A stretch of 64,000 bases of DNA, taken from contig NZ_CP036170.1 of assembly GCF_004295125.1 (NCBI RefSeq), positions 1,190,001 through 1,254,000 of the forward strand. Reading direction: 5' to 3'. The position numbers and the translations under genes are program-made. The notes beneath the pieces are model-generated. The model searched no databases and had not been told where the DNA came from. It saw nothing but the letters and a program-made list of their open reading frames with translations. Shown here one piece after another: positions 28,837-38,149 of this stretch (position 1 is its first letter; each line of letters begins with the position of its first letter). This DNA is from [Clostridium] scindens ATCC 35704. GTDB lineage: Bacteria > Bacillota > Clostridia > Lachnospirales > Lachnospiraceae.

Positions 28837-30750
28837 ATGGATAAACAGAAGTACTATATTACGACGGCCATTGCTTATACATCGGGGAAGCCGCACATTG
28901 GGAACACGTATGAGATCGTGCTTGCGGATGCGATCGCCAGATACAAAAGGAGCCAGGGGTACGATGTATTCTTCCAGACCGGCACGGACGAGCATGGGCA
29001 GAAGATTGAGTTAAAGGCAGAAGAGGCGGGGGTTACGCCAAAGGAATTTGTAGATGGAGTTGCCGGACAGATTCAGACGATCTGGGATCTGATGAATACT
29101 TCCTATGACAAATTTATCCGTACTACGGATGCTGACCATGAAAAGCAGGTTCAGAAGATTTTCAAGAAGTTATATGACCAGGGGGACATTTACAAGGGAT
29201 ATTACGAAGGAATGTACTGCACGCCCTGCGAGTCCTTCTTTACCGAGTCCCAGCTGGTGGACGGCAAGTGTCCTGACTGCGGCCGCGAAGTGCAGCCGGC
29301 AAAGGAAGAGGCGTACTTCTTCAAGATGAGCAAGTATGCGGATCGTCTGATCGAGCATATTAACAGCCATCCGGAATTTATCCAGCCGGTATCAAGAAAG
29401 AATGAGATGATGAACAACTTCCTTCTTCCGGGACTGCAGGATCTATGCGTATCCAGGACGTCCTTCAAATGGGGAATCCCGGTAGACTTCGATCCGGAGC
29501 ATGTGGTATACGTGTGGCTGGACGCGCTGACCAACTACATCACGGGCATAGGCTATGACTGCGGCGGCGAGAGCACAGAGCAGTTCAAGAAGGACTGGCC
29601 GGCGGATTTGCACCTGATCGGAAAGGATATTATCCGCTTCCATACCATTTACTGGCCGATCTTTTTGATGGCGCTGGATCTGCCGCTTCCAAAGCAGATA
29701 TTCGGCCATCCGTGGCTGCTGCAAGGCGACGGCAAGATGAGCAAGTCCAAGGGAAACGTGCTCTATGCGGATGAACTGGTAGACTTCTTCGGCGTAGACG
29801 CGGTGCGCTATTTCGTGCTTCATGAGATGCCATTTGAAAATGACGGCGTGATCTCCTGGGAACTTATGGTGGAGCGCATGAATTCGGATCTTGCCAACAC
29901 CTTGGGCAATCTGGTGAACCGGACCATCTCCATGACCAACAAGTATTTTGACGGCGTTGTCACGGATAAGAAAGTGGCGGATGACGAGGACGCAAAGGCC
30001 GTGGACGCAGACCTTAGGGCAGTTACAGAGAATACGCCAAAGGCCGTGGAGGCCAAGATGGATGAACTGCGGGTAGCGGATGCCATCACAGAGATCTTCA
30101 ATCTGTTCAAACGCTGTAACAAGTATATAGATGAGACCATGCCATGGGCGCTGGCCAAAGATGAGGACAAGAAAGACCGTCTGGAGACCGTGCTTTACAA
30201 CCTGCTGGAAAGCATCAAGGCAGGCGCCGTGCTGCTGGAATCCTTCATGCCGGACACTTCCGCCAAGATTCTGGCACAGCTGGGCGACGGTAAAGTAACC
30301 GATAAGCCGGAAATTCTCTTTGCAAGACTCGATGTGGAGGAAGTCATGAAGAAGGTGGAAGAACTGCACCCGCCGGTTGCTGAAGAAGCAGCAGAGGAAG
30401 AAGTCATCGATATCGAGACAAAGCCGGAGATCACATTTGAAGAATTCGGCAAGATGCAGTTCCAGGTGGGCGAGATCATCGCCTGCGAGGAAGTGAAGAA
30501 GTCAAAGAAACTGCTGTGCTCCCAGGTAAAAGTGGGAAGCCAGGTGAAGCAGATCGTATCAGGAATCAAGGCACATTACTCCGCAGAAGAAATGGTCGGC
30601 AAGAAAGTCATGGTGCTTGTGAACCTTAAGCCGGCAAAACTGGCAGGAGTATTATCCGAAGGAATGCTGCTGTGCGCGGAAGACGCAGAAGGCAATCTGG
30701 CGCTGATGACCCCGGAAAAAGAAATGCCGGCTGGCGCACAGATCAGTTAA
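28837..30750 (+). CDS. metG: methionyl-tRNA synthetase
   Basis: 637-residue class I synthetase charging tRNA-Met. The HIGH-like motif is PHIGN at 19-23; a zinc knuckle is C128-C131-C145-C148; KMSKS is at 300-304. An anticodon-binding helical domain follows to about 510, and a C-terminal tRNA-binding (Trbp111-like) domain covers about 535-637 (FQVGEIIACEEVKKSKKLL). ATG at 28837 has AAGGAGAGG upstream; an earlier codon at 28798 lies outside the homology. Controlled by the T-box leader. Confidence 0.96.
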   Translation: MDKQKYYITTAIAYTSGKPHIGNTYEIVLADAIARYKRSQGYDVFFQTGTDEHGQKIELKAEEAGVTPKEFVDGVAGQIQTIWDLMNTSYDKFIRTTDADHEKQVQKIFKKLYDQGDIYKGYYEGMYCTPCESFFTESQLVDGKCPDCGREVQPAKEEAYFFKMSKYADRLIEHINSHPEFIQPVSRKNEMMNNFLLPGLQDLCVSRTSFKWGIPVDFDPEHVVYVWLDALTNYITGIGYDCGGESTEQFKKDWPADLHLIGKDIIRFHTIYWPIFLMALDLPLPKQIFGHPWLLQGDGKMSKSKGNVLYADELVDFFGVDAVRYFVLHEMPFENDGVISWELMVERMNSDLANTLGNLVNRTISMTNKYFDGVVTDKKVADDEDAKAVDADLRAVTENTPKAVEAKMDELRVADAITEIFNLFKRCNKYIDETMPWALAKDEDKKDRLETVLYNLLESIKAGAVLLESFMPDTSAKILAQLGDGKVTDKPEILFARLDVEEVMKKVEELHPPVAEEAAEEEVIDIETKPEITFEEFGKMQFQVGEIIACEEVKKSKKLLCSQVKVGSQVKQIVSGIKAHYSAEEMVGKKVMVLVNLKPAKLAGVLSEGMLLCAEDAEGNLALMTPEKEMPAGAQIS

Positions 30751-30793
30751 AATCTTCAAACAATAACAAAAAGGGACAGGATATGATGCAAAG

Positions 30794-30828
30794 TGACACG
30801 TAACACTTTTTAAAAGTGTTACGTGTCA
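30794..30828. repeat. 35-bp palindrome, CACTTTT/AAAAGTG family
   Basis: 17-base arms (30794-30810 and 30812-30828) are perfectly complementary around one base. The sequence starts TGACACGTAACACTTTT. The same core occurs inside the jetC-jetD repeat (17914-17942), and a diverged form lies at 46911-46942. It sits between metG and ddh and lacks a clear T-run behind it. Confidence 0.85.
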
Positions 30829-30851
30829 AATTAACAAAGGAGATGAAGAAT

Positions 30852-31838
30852 ATGGATAAAATCAGAATTGGTATCGTGGGATATGGCAACATTGGCAGAG
30901 GCGTGGAAAAGGCCATCGCCCGCAACGAGGATATGGAACTGACGGCTGTATTTACGAGAAGAGACCCTTCAGGCGTAAAGATTGCAACCGAGGGCGTTGA
31001 GGTAAAGCATATCGATGACATGTTATCCATGAAGGATAAAATTGATGTGATGATGCTCTGCGGAGGCTCTGCTACAGATCTTCCGGTTATGGGGCCTCAG
31101 ATCGTCCAGAATTTTAATACAATTGACAGCTTTGATACCCATGCCAGAATCCCGGAATATTTCGCAAATGTGGATAAGGCGGCAAAATCCGGCGGACATG
31201 TAGGAATCATCTCGGTTGGCTGGGATCCGGGAATGTTCTCGCTAAACCGTCTGTATGCAGAGTCCATCCTGGTACAGGGAAGCACCTATACATTCTGGGG
31301 AAAAGGCGTAAGCCAGGGGCATTCTGACGCCATCCGGCGCGTGGAAGGCGTAAAGAATGCCATCCAGTATACCGTGCCGGTTGAGGATGCCGTGGAACGC
31401 GTAAGGAGCGGAAGCGAGCCGCAGCTTACCACAAGGGACAAGCATCTGCGGGAATGCTATGTAGTGCCGGAAGAAGGGGCAGACCTTAAGAAGATTGAAG
31501 AGGCCATCAAGACAATGCCGAATTATTTTGATGATTATGATACGACGGTTACCTTTATCACAGAGGAAGAACTGAAAGAGAACCACAGCAAGATGCCTCA
31601 CGGAGGATTCGTAATCCGAAGCGGCGAGACGGGGACGGATGGAAGCAAACATATTATCGAGTATTCCCTGAAACTGGATTCTAATCCCGAATTCACGGCC
31701 AGCGTGCTCGTGTGCTATGCAAGAGCGGCTTATCGTCTGGCAAAGGCGGGCGAGACAGGGGCAAAGACGGTATTTGATATTGCGCCGGCACTTTTATCTA
31801 TGAAGACGCCGGAACAGCTGCGCGCCGAGTTGCTGTAA
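30852..31838 (+). CDS. ddh: meso-diaminopimelate dehydrogenase
   Basis: 328-residue NADPH-dependent enzyme that makes meso-diaminopimelate in one step from tetrahydrodipicolinate, for lysine and peptidoglycan synthesis. The Rossmann motif GIVGYGNIGRGVE is at 6-18; DSFDTHARIPEYF and SVGWDPGMFSLNR are family segments; HGGFVIRSGETG lies near residue 265. ATG at 30852 follows AAAGGAG; the longer reading from 30816 begins inside the palindrome. The palindrome between metG and ddh does not look like a full terminator, so co-transcription is possible. Confidence 0.93.
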   Translation: MDKIRIGIVGYGNIGRGVEKAIARNEDMELTAVFTRRDPSGVKIATEGVEVKHIDDMLSMKDKIDVMMLCGGSATDLPVMGPQIVQNFNTIDSFDTHARIPEYFANVDKAAKSGGHVGIISVGWDPGMFSLNRLYAESILVQGSTYTFWGKGVSQGHSDAIRRVEGVKNAIQYTVPVEDAVERVRSGSEPQLTTRDKHLRECYVVPEEGADLKKIEEAIKTMPNYFDDYDTTVTFITEEELKENHSKMPHGGFVIRSGETGTDGSKHIIEYSLKLDSNPEFTASVLVCYARAAYRLAKAGETGAKTVFDIAPALLSMKTPEQLRAELL

Positions 31839-31857
31839 CAACAGGTTTGGAGGAGAC

Positions 31858-32619
31858 ATGATATTCGAGACACATGCGCATTATGATGACGAGCAATTTA
31901 ATGAAGACCGCAGGGAACTCCTGGAATCTATGGCAGCGGGAGGGGTAGGCACGATCGTAAATGTGAGCGCTACTTATGAATCCTGCCAAAAGGTGGTGGA
32001 TATGGTCCGGGAATATCCCTTCATGTATGCCTCCGTGGGCGTCCATCCGGACAATGTAGGCAGCCTGAATGAAGAGACGTTTGCAAGCATGAAGGACTTA
32101 TTCCAAAAGGATAAGGTAGTGGCAGTTGGAGAAATCGGCCTTGACTATTATTGGGACAACGAGTCCCATGAGACGCAGAAGAAGTGGTTTGTCCGCCAGC
32201 TGGATCTGGCCAGGGAACTGGGGCTTCCGGTCCTGATCCACAGCCGGGACGCAGCGGCGGATACGATGCAGATTATGAAAGAGCACGCACAAGGGCTTAA
32301 AGGCGTGATCCACTGCTACTCCTACTCCAAGGAAATGGCAAAGGAGTATGTGAAGATGGGCTTCTACATTGGAGTGGGCGGAGTGGTTACGTTCAAAAAT
32401 GGCAGAAGGCTTAAAGAGACGGTGGAAGCCATACCGCTTAAAGCCATTCTTCTTGAAACAGACTGCCCATACCTTGCACCTGAGCCATACCGCGGCAAAC
32501 GCAATCACTCTATGTATATCAAATATGTGGCAGAGGAGATTGCGAGGCTGAAGGGAACGACTTATGAAGAGGTCGTGGCGCAGACTGAAAAGAATGCCAG
32601 GAAAATGTATCGCTTATAA
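31858..32619 (+). CDS. TatD-family metal-dependent DNase
   Basis: 253-residue TIM-barrel hydrolase of the TatD/YcfH family, acting as a DNase in nucleic acid turnover or quality control. Metal ligands: H6 and H8 in ETHAHYD, E92-type glutamate in GEIGLDYYW, H in LIHSRDA and in VIHCYS, and D in LLETDCPYLAP. It starts 20 bases behind ddh with GGAGGA. In related genomes tatD often precedes rsmA, as it does here. Confidence 0.93.
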   Translation: MIFETHAHYDDEQFNEDRRELLESMAAGGVGTIVNVSATYESCQKVVDMVREYPFMYASVGVHPDNVGSLNEETFASMKDLFQKDKVVAVGEIGLDYYWDNESHETQKKWFVRQLDLARELGLPVLIHSRDAAADTMQIMKEHAQGLKGVIHCYSYSKEMAKEYVKMGFYIGVGGVVTFKNGRRLKETVEAIPLKAILLETDCPYLAPEPYRGKRNHSMYIKYVAEEIARLKGTTYEEVVAQTEKNARKMYRL

Positions 32620-32639
32620 ATTTTATAAAACCCAGAACG

Positions 32640-32666
32640 CGGATGGCTCTTTCAGCCATCCGTTTC
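32640..32666 (+). terminator. terminator behind tatD
   Basis: CGGATGGCT (32640-32648) pairs with AGCCATCCG (32654-32662), followed by TTTCA. The T-run is short. Confidence 0.6.
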
Positions 32667-32810
32667 ACAGTAAACGGCGGGTTTAAGAACCGGCAGTCGT
32701 CTCTGAAAATTCATATTTTCTTAATATTATTTTATTCTTTTTGTATATCATATAAGCCCAGAGTATTGTATAATAATGAATATTACACAGGACTGGGGGA
32801 GTAAAGTTTC

Positions 32811-33686
32811 ATGAGCAGGCCGACTTTGGGGAATCCGCAGAATACCATCGAGATCTTACAGAAATATCAGTTTACATTTCAGAAAAAATTCGGTCAGAAC
32901 TTCTTAATTGATACCCACGTATTAGATAAAATTATCCGTGCCGCTGACATCGGCAAAGACGATATGGTGCTGGAGATAGGGCCAGGAATTGGCACGATGA
33001 CGCAGTATCTGGCAGAAGCGGCGGGAAAGGTGATCGCGGTAGAGATTGACAAGAATCTGATACCCATTCTAACAGATACGCTAAGCGGGTATGAGAATGT
33101 ACAGATTATCAATGAGGATGTGCTAAAACTGGATATACAAAGGCTTGTGGAGGAAGAAAATGCCGGGCGGCCGATCAAGGTCGTGGCCAACCTCCCTTAC
33201 TATATAACAACTCCGATTATTATGGGGCTATTTGAGAGCCATGTGCCGCTTTACAGCGTTACCGTTATGGTACAGAAGGAAGTAGCGGACCGTATGCAGA
33301 CGGGGCCGGGCAACAAGGATTACGGAGCACTGTCACTGGCTGTCCAGTATTATGCCGAGCCTTATATTGTGGCGAATGTGCCGCCCAACTGCTTTATGCC
33401 TAGGCCGAAAGTGGGGTCTGCGGTGATACGGCTTACACGGTATGAGAAGCCGCCGGTGGAAGTAGAAGATGAAAGACTGCTATTTGATATAATCCGGGCG
33501 TCCTTTAACCAGAGACGCAAGACGCTGGCGAATGGGCTGAATAACTCGGACAGGCTGGATGTTCCCAAGGAGGCGATCACAGAAGCCATCCAGCAGCTGG
33601 GAAAGGGGCCGTCCGTCAGGGGAGAGACGTTGACGCTTGAAGAATTTGCTAAGTTAAGCAATAGTTTGTGGCAATATATGCAGTAA
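32811..33686 (+). CDS. rsmA: 16S rRNA (adenine1518/1519-N6)-dimethyltransferase
   Basis: 291-residue KsgA/RsmA methyltransferase that dimethylates two adjacent adenosines at the 3' end of 16S rRNA using S-adenosylmethionine. Motifs: KKFGQNFLID near the start, LEIGPGIGTMTQYL (SAM site), IAVEIDK, and NLPYY (catalytic, about 127-131). A helical C-terminal domain follows (ASFNQRRKTLANGL). ATG follows GGGGGAG by nine bases. The rnmV (M5 ribonuclease) gene that often lies between tatD and rsmA is absent. Confidence 0.96.
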   Translation: MSRPTLGNPQNTIEILQKYQFTFQKKFGQNFLIDTHVLDKIIRAADIGKDDMVLEIGPGIGTMTQYLAEAAGKVIAVEIDKNLIPILTDTLSGYENVQIINEDVLKLDIQRLVEEENAGRPIKVVANLPYYITTPIIMGLFESHVPLYSVTVMVQKEVADRMQTGPGNKDYGALSLAVQYYAEPYIVANVPPNCFMPRPKVGSAVIRLTRYEKPPVEVEDERLLFDIIRASFNQRRKTLANGLNNSDRLDVPKEAITEAIQQLGKGPSVRGETLTLEEFAKLSNSLWQYMQ

Positions 33687-33745
33687 GGCTATTGACTTTA
33701 CTATAATAACCTGAAACACAACAACGAACAGAAAGGATGATGACT

Positions 33746-35116
33746 ATGCCGACAAAAAGAGAGTATGCATTATTTGAGATCACACCGGAGATTGAGCATT
33801 TCGCTCAACTTTGCGAAGACAATAATGCAATTGATAAGGAACTGTACACGAAGTATGAGGTAAAAAGGGGCCTGCGTGATGTGAATGGCAAGGGCGTCCT
33901 GGCCGGACTGACCAACATATCTGACGTATGCGCCACCAAGATCGAAGATGGCAAGGAAGTCCCGTGTGCAGGCAACTTATACTACCGTGGCTACAATATT
34001 AAGGATCTGGTACAGGGATTTTTAAAAGATGAACATTACGGATTCGAAGAGATCGCATATCTTTTACTGTTCGGAGAACTGCCGAATGAGAAGGAACTGT
34101 CGATGTTCCATGAGACGCTGGTAGAACGGCGCACACTTCCGCCTACGTTTGTAAGGGACGTAATCATGAAGGCGCCAAGCCGGGACATGATGAACAGCCT
34201 GTCCCGCTCCATATTGAATCTGTATACTTATGATGCAAAGGCGGACGACACATCCATACCGAATGTGCTGCGCCAATGCCTGAATCTGATCAGCCAGTTT
34301 CCGATGCTGATGGTCTATGGATACCATGCATATAATTACCGCATGGGCGATGATCTGTTTATCTATGCGCCGTCCCCGGAACTGTCAACAGCAGAGAATA
34401 TCCTGATGATGCTCAGGGAGGACCGAAAGTATACGAAGCTGGAGGCAAAGATCCTGGACATGGCCCTTGTGCTTCACATGGATCATGGCGGCGGAAATAA
34501 CTCCACGTTTACCACCCATGTTGTCACCTCATCCGGCACCGATACATATTCCACTATCGCCGCGGCCATGGCATCCCTTAAGGGGCCAAAGCATGGCGGC
34601 GCTAACATCAAGGTAACCCAGATGTTCGAAGATATGAAGGAAAAACTTTCCGACTGGGAAGACAAGGATGAAGTGCGCAAGTATCTCAATGACCTGCTGG
34701 AGAAAAAAGCATTTGACAAGAAGGGCCTGATCTATGGAATGGGACATGCGATCTACTCCGTATCTGACCCAAGAGCGGATATCTTCAAGGTGTTCGTAAA
34801 GCAGCTGGCAAAGGAAAAGGGATGCGAGAAAGAGTATGCCCTGTATGAGATGGTCGAGCATATGGCTCCGGAAGTAATCGCAGAGAAGCGCAAGATATAT
34901 AAAGGCGTTAATGCCAATGTAGACTTTTACAGCGGCCTGGTATACAGCATGCTGGATCTGCCGCCGTCATTGTACACGCCGATATTCGCGGCGGCGCGTA
35001 TTGTAGGATGGAGCGCCCACAGGCTGGAAGAGTTAAAGAACGTAGATAAGATCATACGTCCGGCATATAAGCCGCTGGCTGCCCACAGAGATTATATTAG
35101 AATGGAAGACAGATAA
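33746..35116 (+). CDS. gltA: citrate synthase
   Basis: 456-residue citrate synthase condensing oxaloacetate and acetyl-CoA. Catalytic regions are visible: HMDHGGGNNSTF (first histidine), LKGPKHGGAN, and YGMGHAIYSVSDPRA (second histidine); the family aspartate is in NVDFYSGLV. It is longer than the roughly 370-residue Bacillus type at its N-terminus, as in other Clostridia. Three in-frame ATG codons lie at 33737, 33740 and 33746. The AAAGGA site at 33732-33737 fits 33746 best. The abhydrolase gene begins immediately after its stop. It probably feeds glutamate synthesis in an incomplete TCA cycle. Confidence 0.94.
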   Translation: MPTKREYALFEITPEIEHFAQLCEDNNAIDKELYTKYEVKRGLRDVNGKGVLAGLTNISDVCATKIEDGKEVPCAGNLYYRGYNIKDLVQGFLKDEHYGFEEIAYLLLFGELPNEKELSMFHETLVERRTLPPTFVRDVIMKAPSRDMMNSLSRSILNLYTYDAKADDTSIPNVLRQCLNLISQFPMLMVYGYHAYNYRMGDDLFIYAPSPELSTAENILMMLREDRKYTKLEAKILDMALVLHMDHGGGNNSTFTTHVVTSSGTDTYSTIAAAMASLKGPKHGGANIKVTQMFEDMKEKLSDWEDKDEVRKYLNDLLEKKAFDKKGLIYGMGHAIYSVSDPRADIFKVFVKQLAKEKGCEKEYALYEMVEHMAPEVIAEKRKIYKGVNANVDFYSGLVYSMLDLPPSLYTPIFAAARIVGWSAHRLEELKNVDKIIRPAYKPLAAHRDYIRMEDR

Positions 35117-36055
35117 ATGGAAAATGAGTTTTACTACCCCTCCAGAGACTCCAAAACCAAGATCCACGCGGTGGAATGGGTTCCGGAAGGTGAGATAAAA
35201 GGCGTGCTGCAGATTTGCCACGGCATGGTGGAATATATAAAAAGATACCGGGAACTGGGCGAATATCTGGCGGAACGCGGGTATTACGTGACCGGCCATG
35301 ACCATCTGGGGCATGGGCAGTCCGTACAGAATGAATCCGATTATGGATATTTTAATGAGACAAAAGGCAACCAGTATGTAATAGGCGACATACATAAGTT
35401 GAGAGAGATTACAATGAAGAAATACCCGGATGTGCCTTATTACATGCTGGGCCACAGCATGGGCTCCTTCCTGCTGCGGCAGTACCTTACCCTATATGGA
35501 AAAGGGCTTTCTGGCGCCATTGTTATGGGCACCGGCTACCAGGGTGCGCTGATTCTCTCGGCAGGACAGTGCATTTGCCGCATTATTGCAACATTCAAGG
35601 GATGGAAATACCGGAGCAAGTTCGTAGACCGGCTTAGTTTCGGCGGATACAATAAGAGATTCGAGCCGGGAGAGACTTCCAAGGAATGGATTACCTCGGA
35701 TAAGGAAAGGTGCCGGAAGTATGCGGAAGATCCCCTGTGTTCCTTTATGTTTACTCTGGGCGCATATTACCAGATGTTTGAAGGGATGAAGGTGCTGACC
35801 AAGAGCGAAAGCATGGAACGCATTCCCAAAGGCCTTCCGATGTTATTCGTGTCCGGCAAGGACGATCCGGTAGGCGGGTTTGGCAAAGGAGTCGAAAAGG
35901 TCTTTGCCAAATATAAGGAGGCCGGAATGCAGAAGTTGTCCCTGCGTTTTTATGAAGGCGACCGGCATGAGATATTGAACGAGACAGACCGGGAACAGGT
36001 ATATGAAGACCTGTTCCAATGGATTGAAGATCAGAAAATGACGCAGCAAAATTAG
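35117..36055 (+). CDS. alpha/beta hydrolase, monoacylglycerol-lipase-like (Hydrolase_4)
   Basis: 312-residue serine hydrolase. Nucleophile elbow GHSMGS lies near residue 116-121; the oxyanion-side motif ICHGMVEYIKRY is at 35-46; the acid is in SGKDDPVGGFG and the histidine in GDRHEILNE, completing the triad. This is the pattern of lysophospholipase or monoacylglycerol lipase-like enzymes. No signal peptide is present. ATG is the base directly after the citrate synthase stop, so it is translated from the same mRNA. The substrate is unknown; proximity to a bile-acid dehydrogenase is suggestive only. Confidence 0.88.
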   Translation: MENEFYYPSRDSKTKIHAVEWVPEGEIKGVLQICHGMVEYIKRYRELGEYLAERGYYVTGHDHLGHGQSVQNESDYGYFNETKGNQYVIGDIHKLREITMKKYPDVPYYMLGHSMGSFLLRQYLTLYGKGLSGAIVMGTGYQGALILSAGQCICRIIATFKGWKYRSKFVDRLSFGGYNKRFEPGETSKEWITSDKERCRKYAEDPLCSFMFTLGAYYQMFEGMKVLTKSESMERIPKGLPMLFVSGKDDPVGGFGKGVEKVFAKYKEAGMQKLSLRFYEGDRHEILNETDREQVYEDLFQWIEDQKMTQQN

Positions 36056-36148
36056 GACGCTATACTTAAGAAAAGTATCCGGATAATGATTACATGAATA
36101 TGAAAGATATCTGGAATACTAAAAATAAATCATATGGAGGGATTACAC

Positions 36149-36949
36149 ATGAGGTTAAAAGACAAAGTGATTCTGGTTACAGCATCCACCAGAGGCATTG
36201 GCCTGGCTATCGCTCAGGCATGTGCGAAAGAAGGAGCCAAAGTCTACATGGGCGCCAGGAATCTGGAACGCGCCAAGGCACGGGCTGACGAGATGAATGC
36301 GGCAGGCGGCAATGTAAAGTATGTTTACAATGATGCGACAAAAGAAGAGACATACGTGACGATGATTGAGGAAATCATCGAGCAAGAAGGGCGCATAGAC
36401 GTGCTTGTAAATAATTTCGGCTCATCAAATCCCAAGAAAGATCTTGGAATTGCCAATACAGACCCGGAGGTATTCATCAAGACGGTAAATATCAACCTAA
36501 AGAGCGTATTTATCGCAAGCCAGACGGCTGTTAAGTATATGGCGGAAAATGGAGGTGGAAGCATCATCAATATCTCATCCGTAGGAGGCCTGATACCAGA
36601 TATCTCTCAGATTGCCTATGGAACCAGCAAAGCGGCAATCAACTATCTGACGAAACTGATAGCCGTACACGAGGCAAGGCATAACATCAGATGCAATGCG
36701 GTACTTCCAGGAATGACGGCAACAGATGCGGTGCAGGATAATCTGACGGATGACTTCCGAAACTTCTTCCTGAAGCATACGCCAATCCAGCGTATGGGGC
36801 TCCCGGAAGAGATCGCGGCAGCCGTAGTATACTTCGCAAGCGATGATGCCGCATATACCACAGGACAGATTCTTACCGTATCTGGCGGTTTCGGATTGGC
36901 AACGCCGATATTTGGAGATCTGTCGGAACGGTCTGATGCCCGCGGGTAG
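36149..36949 (+). CDS. hdhA: 7-alpha-hydroxysteroid dehydrogenase (bile acid), SDR family
   Basis: 266-residue short-chain dehydrogenase, the length I recall for the Clostridium scindens VPI 12708 enzyme. It oxidises the 7-alpha-hydroxyl of primary bile acids such as cholate to the 7-oxo form. Motifs: TASTRGIG (11-18, cofactor), R37 suited to the NADP phosphate, NNFGSS (88-93), NISS (141-144, catalytic serine), Y157 and K161. The last 15 residues (TPIFGDLSERSDARG) are a distinctive tail. ATG at 36149 follows GGAGGG. It is a stand-alone gene with its own terminator, not in a bai-type operon. Family is certain; substrate rests on recalled similarity. Confidence 0.88.
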   Translation: MRLKDKVILVTASTRGIGLAIAQACAKEGAKVYMGARNLERAKARADEMNAAGGNVKYVYNDATKEETYVTMIEEIIEQEGRIDVLVNNFGSSNPKKDLGIANTDPEVFIKTVNINLKSVFIASQTAVKYMAENGGGSIINISSVGGLIPDISQIAYGTSKAAINYLTKLIAVHEARHNIRCNAVLPGMTATDAVQDNLTDDFRNFFLKHTPIQRMGLPEEIAAAVVYFASDDAAYTTGQILTVSGGFGLATPIFGDLSERSDARG

Positions 36950-36990
36950 GATTTCATGGGTTAACTTAATCAAAAGCAGAATCAGGAAAA

Positions 36991-37019
36991 GAGACAGCCG
37001 GGAGCGGCTGTCTCTTTTA
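36991..37019 (+). terminator. terminator behind the 7-alpha-HSDH gene
   Basis: GAGACAGCCG (36991-37000) pairs with CGGCTGTCTC (37005-37014) around GGAG, followed by TTTTAT. A group II intron begins 12 bases behind the stem. Confidence 0.9.
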
Positions 37020-37025
37020 TCTATA

Positions 37026-37440
37026 GTGCGCCTAGCGGCGCACGTTTCCAATGGGTGAAAGTCCCTAATCCGCCCTAGTAGAGGGAAGGATATAGCCGAA
37101 CACCAAGGGTGTCCTATTTATAACAGAGATTATAATTAACGTGAGGGGAATCTGAAGGAAGGTGTACGCAAATCTCTGGTCTGACGAACAGAAATCACAT
37201 CAGGCTACAGTTAAGGATAAGGTTGCTTTTCAAACCAAAGTCCAATAACTACTCGGAATTAGCTGTGGTAAATGTGGCAGATGGATAGAGAGAAGGAAGC
37301 GTGTGGTACCTAGGGAGGTCTTGTCAGCAAGCGGAAACGGAGTATGAAACTTGTAGTAACAACGAATGGCAAGAAGTCAGCAGAGGTCATAGTACCATTG
37401 TGGTTGCAAACATAATGGGAAGGACTGAACTTTAGGAGCT
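37026..37440 (+). mobile_element. 5' fragment of a group II intron
   Basis: Begins with GTGCG (37026-37030), the group II intron 5' boundary, and continues with typical domain I sequence: CAATGGGTGAAAGTCCCTAA, TAGCCGAACACCAAGG-like, and a late GGCAAGAAGTCAGCAGAGGT segment that normally lies just ahead of the intron-encoded protein. The reverse transcriptase gene and domains V and VI are absent. The homology ends near 37440, where IS3 sequence starts, so the intron is truncated. Its site directly behind a terminator hairpin is the habit of group IIC introns. The right border is approximate. Confidence 0.75.
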
Positions 37441-37462
37441 GTGAGTAAATGAATGTAACCAA

Positions 37463-38014
37463 AGATGGATACTTAATGAAGTTATTGCAGAAAAGATAAT
37501 TGAAATTCATGGTGAGCATCCCGATATGGGATATAGGCTCATCAGGGATACGCTGGAGCATGATTATAATATAAGCGTCAATGATAAACGGGTCTCGCGG
37601 GTATGCCGTAAGAAAAAGATTCAGTCTCATATAACACACAAATATAATTGTTGCACAAAGCCAGCCACCGATCCGGCTTATATTGCCGAAAATATACTAA
37701 ATCGAGATTTTAAGTCAGATATACCTAATGAAAAATGGCTTACGGATGTGTCTACTTCCAAAGCCTTTCGACAGAAGATAATTGATGCCGGAATGATACA
37801 AAGAATGTCAAGAGTTGCCAAATGTATTGATAATGGGCCAATGGAAGGATTCTGGGTAATCATGAAACGTGAAATGTATCATGGAAAAAAGTATAAAACC
37901 AAAGATGAATTAATAGAAGCCATTGAAGAATATATAGATTATTACACGAATAAGCGGGTGCAGAGAAATCTCTGCGTTTTAACGCCACAAGAGATTTATG
38001 AAAAGCGCTACTGA
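37463..38014 (+). pseudogene. IS3-family (IS150-type) transposase, internally deleted
   Basis: Reads HGEHPDMGYRLIRDTLEHDY and DKRVSRVCRKKKIQSH (HTH_21 part), then the first catalytic aspartate in EKWLTDVS. It jumps directly to SKAFRQKIIDAGMIQRMSRV and CIDNGPMEGFWVIMKREMY, with the last catalytic glutamate region. Some 60-70 residues of the DDE core between TDVS and SKAF are missing, and the 5' end is also lost. It ends normally (LTPQEIYEKRY). Without the core it cannot transpose. Confidence 0.85.
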
Positions 38015-38028
38015 AAGTAGCATAAAAA

Positions 38029-38060
38029 CTGCCCAGTATAATGCCGGGCAGAAAAATTTT
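38029..38060 (+). terminator. terminator at the end of the IS3 remnant
   Basis: CTGCCC (38029-38034) pairs with GGGCAG (38046-38051), then AAAAATTTTTG. The IS3 right end (TTGTCTACTTGACGGG) follows at about 38071. Confidence 0.6.
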
Positions 38061-38149
38061 TGTTTTTTAATTGTCTACTTGACGGGGAGCACACCAGTAT
38101 AAGTTAGACATAAGCCTGCCTAGACTGCCAAGTACAAAGGTAGGCTTAT

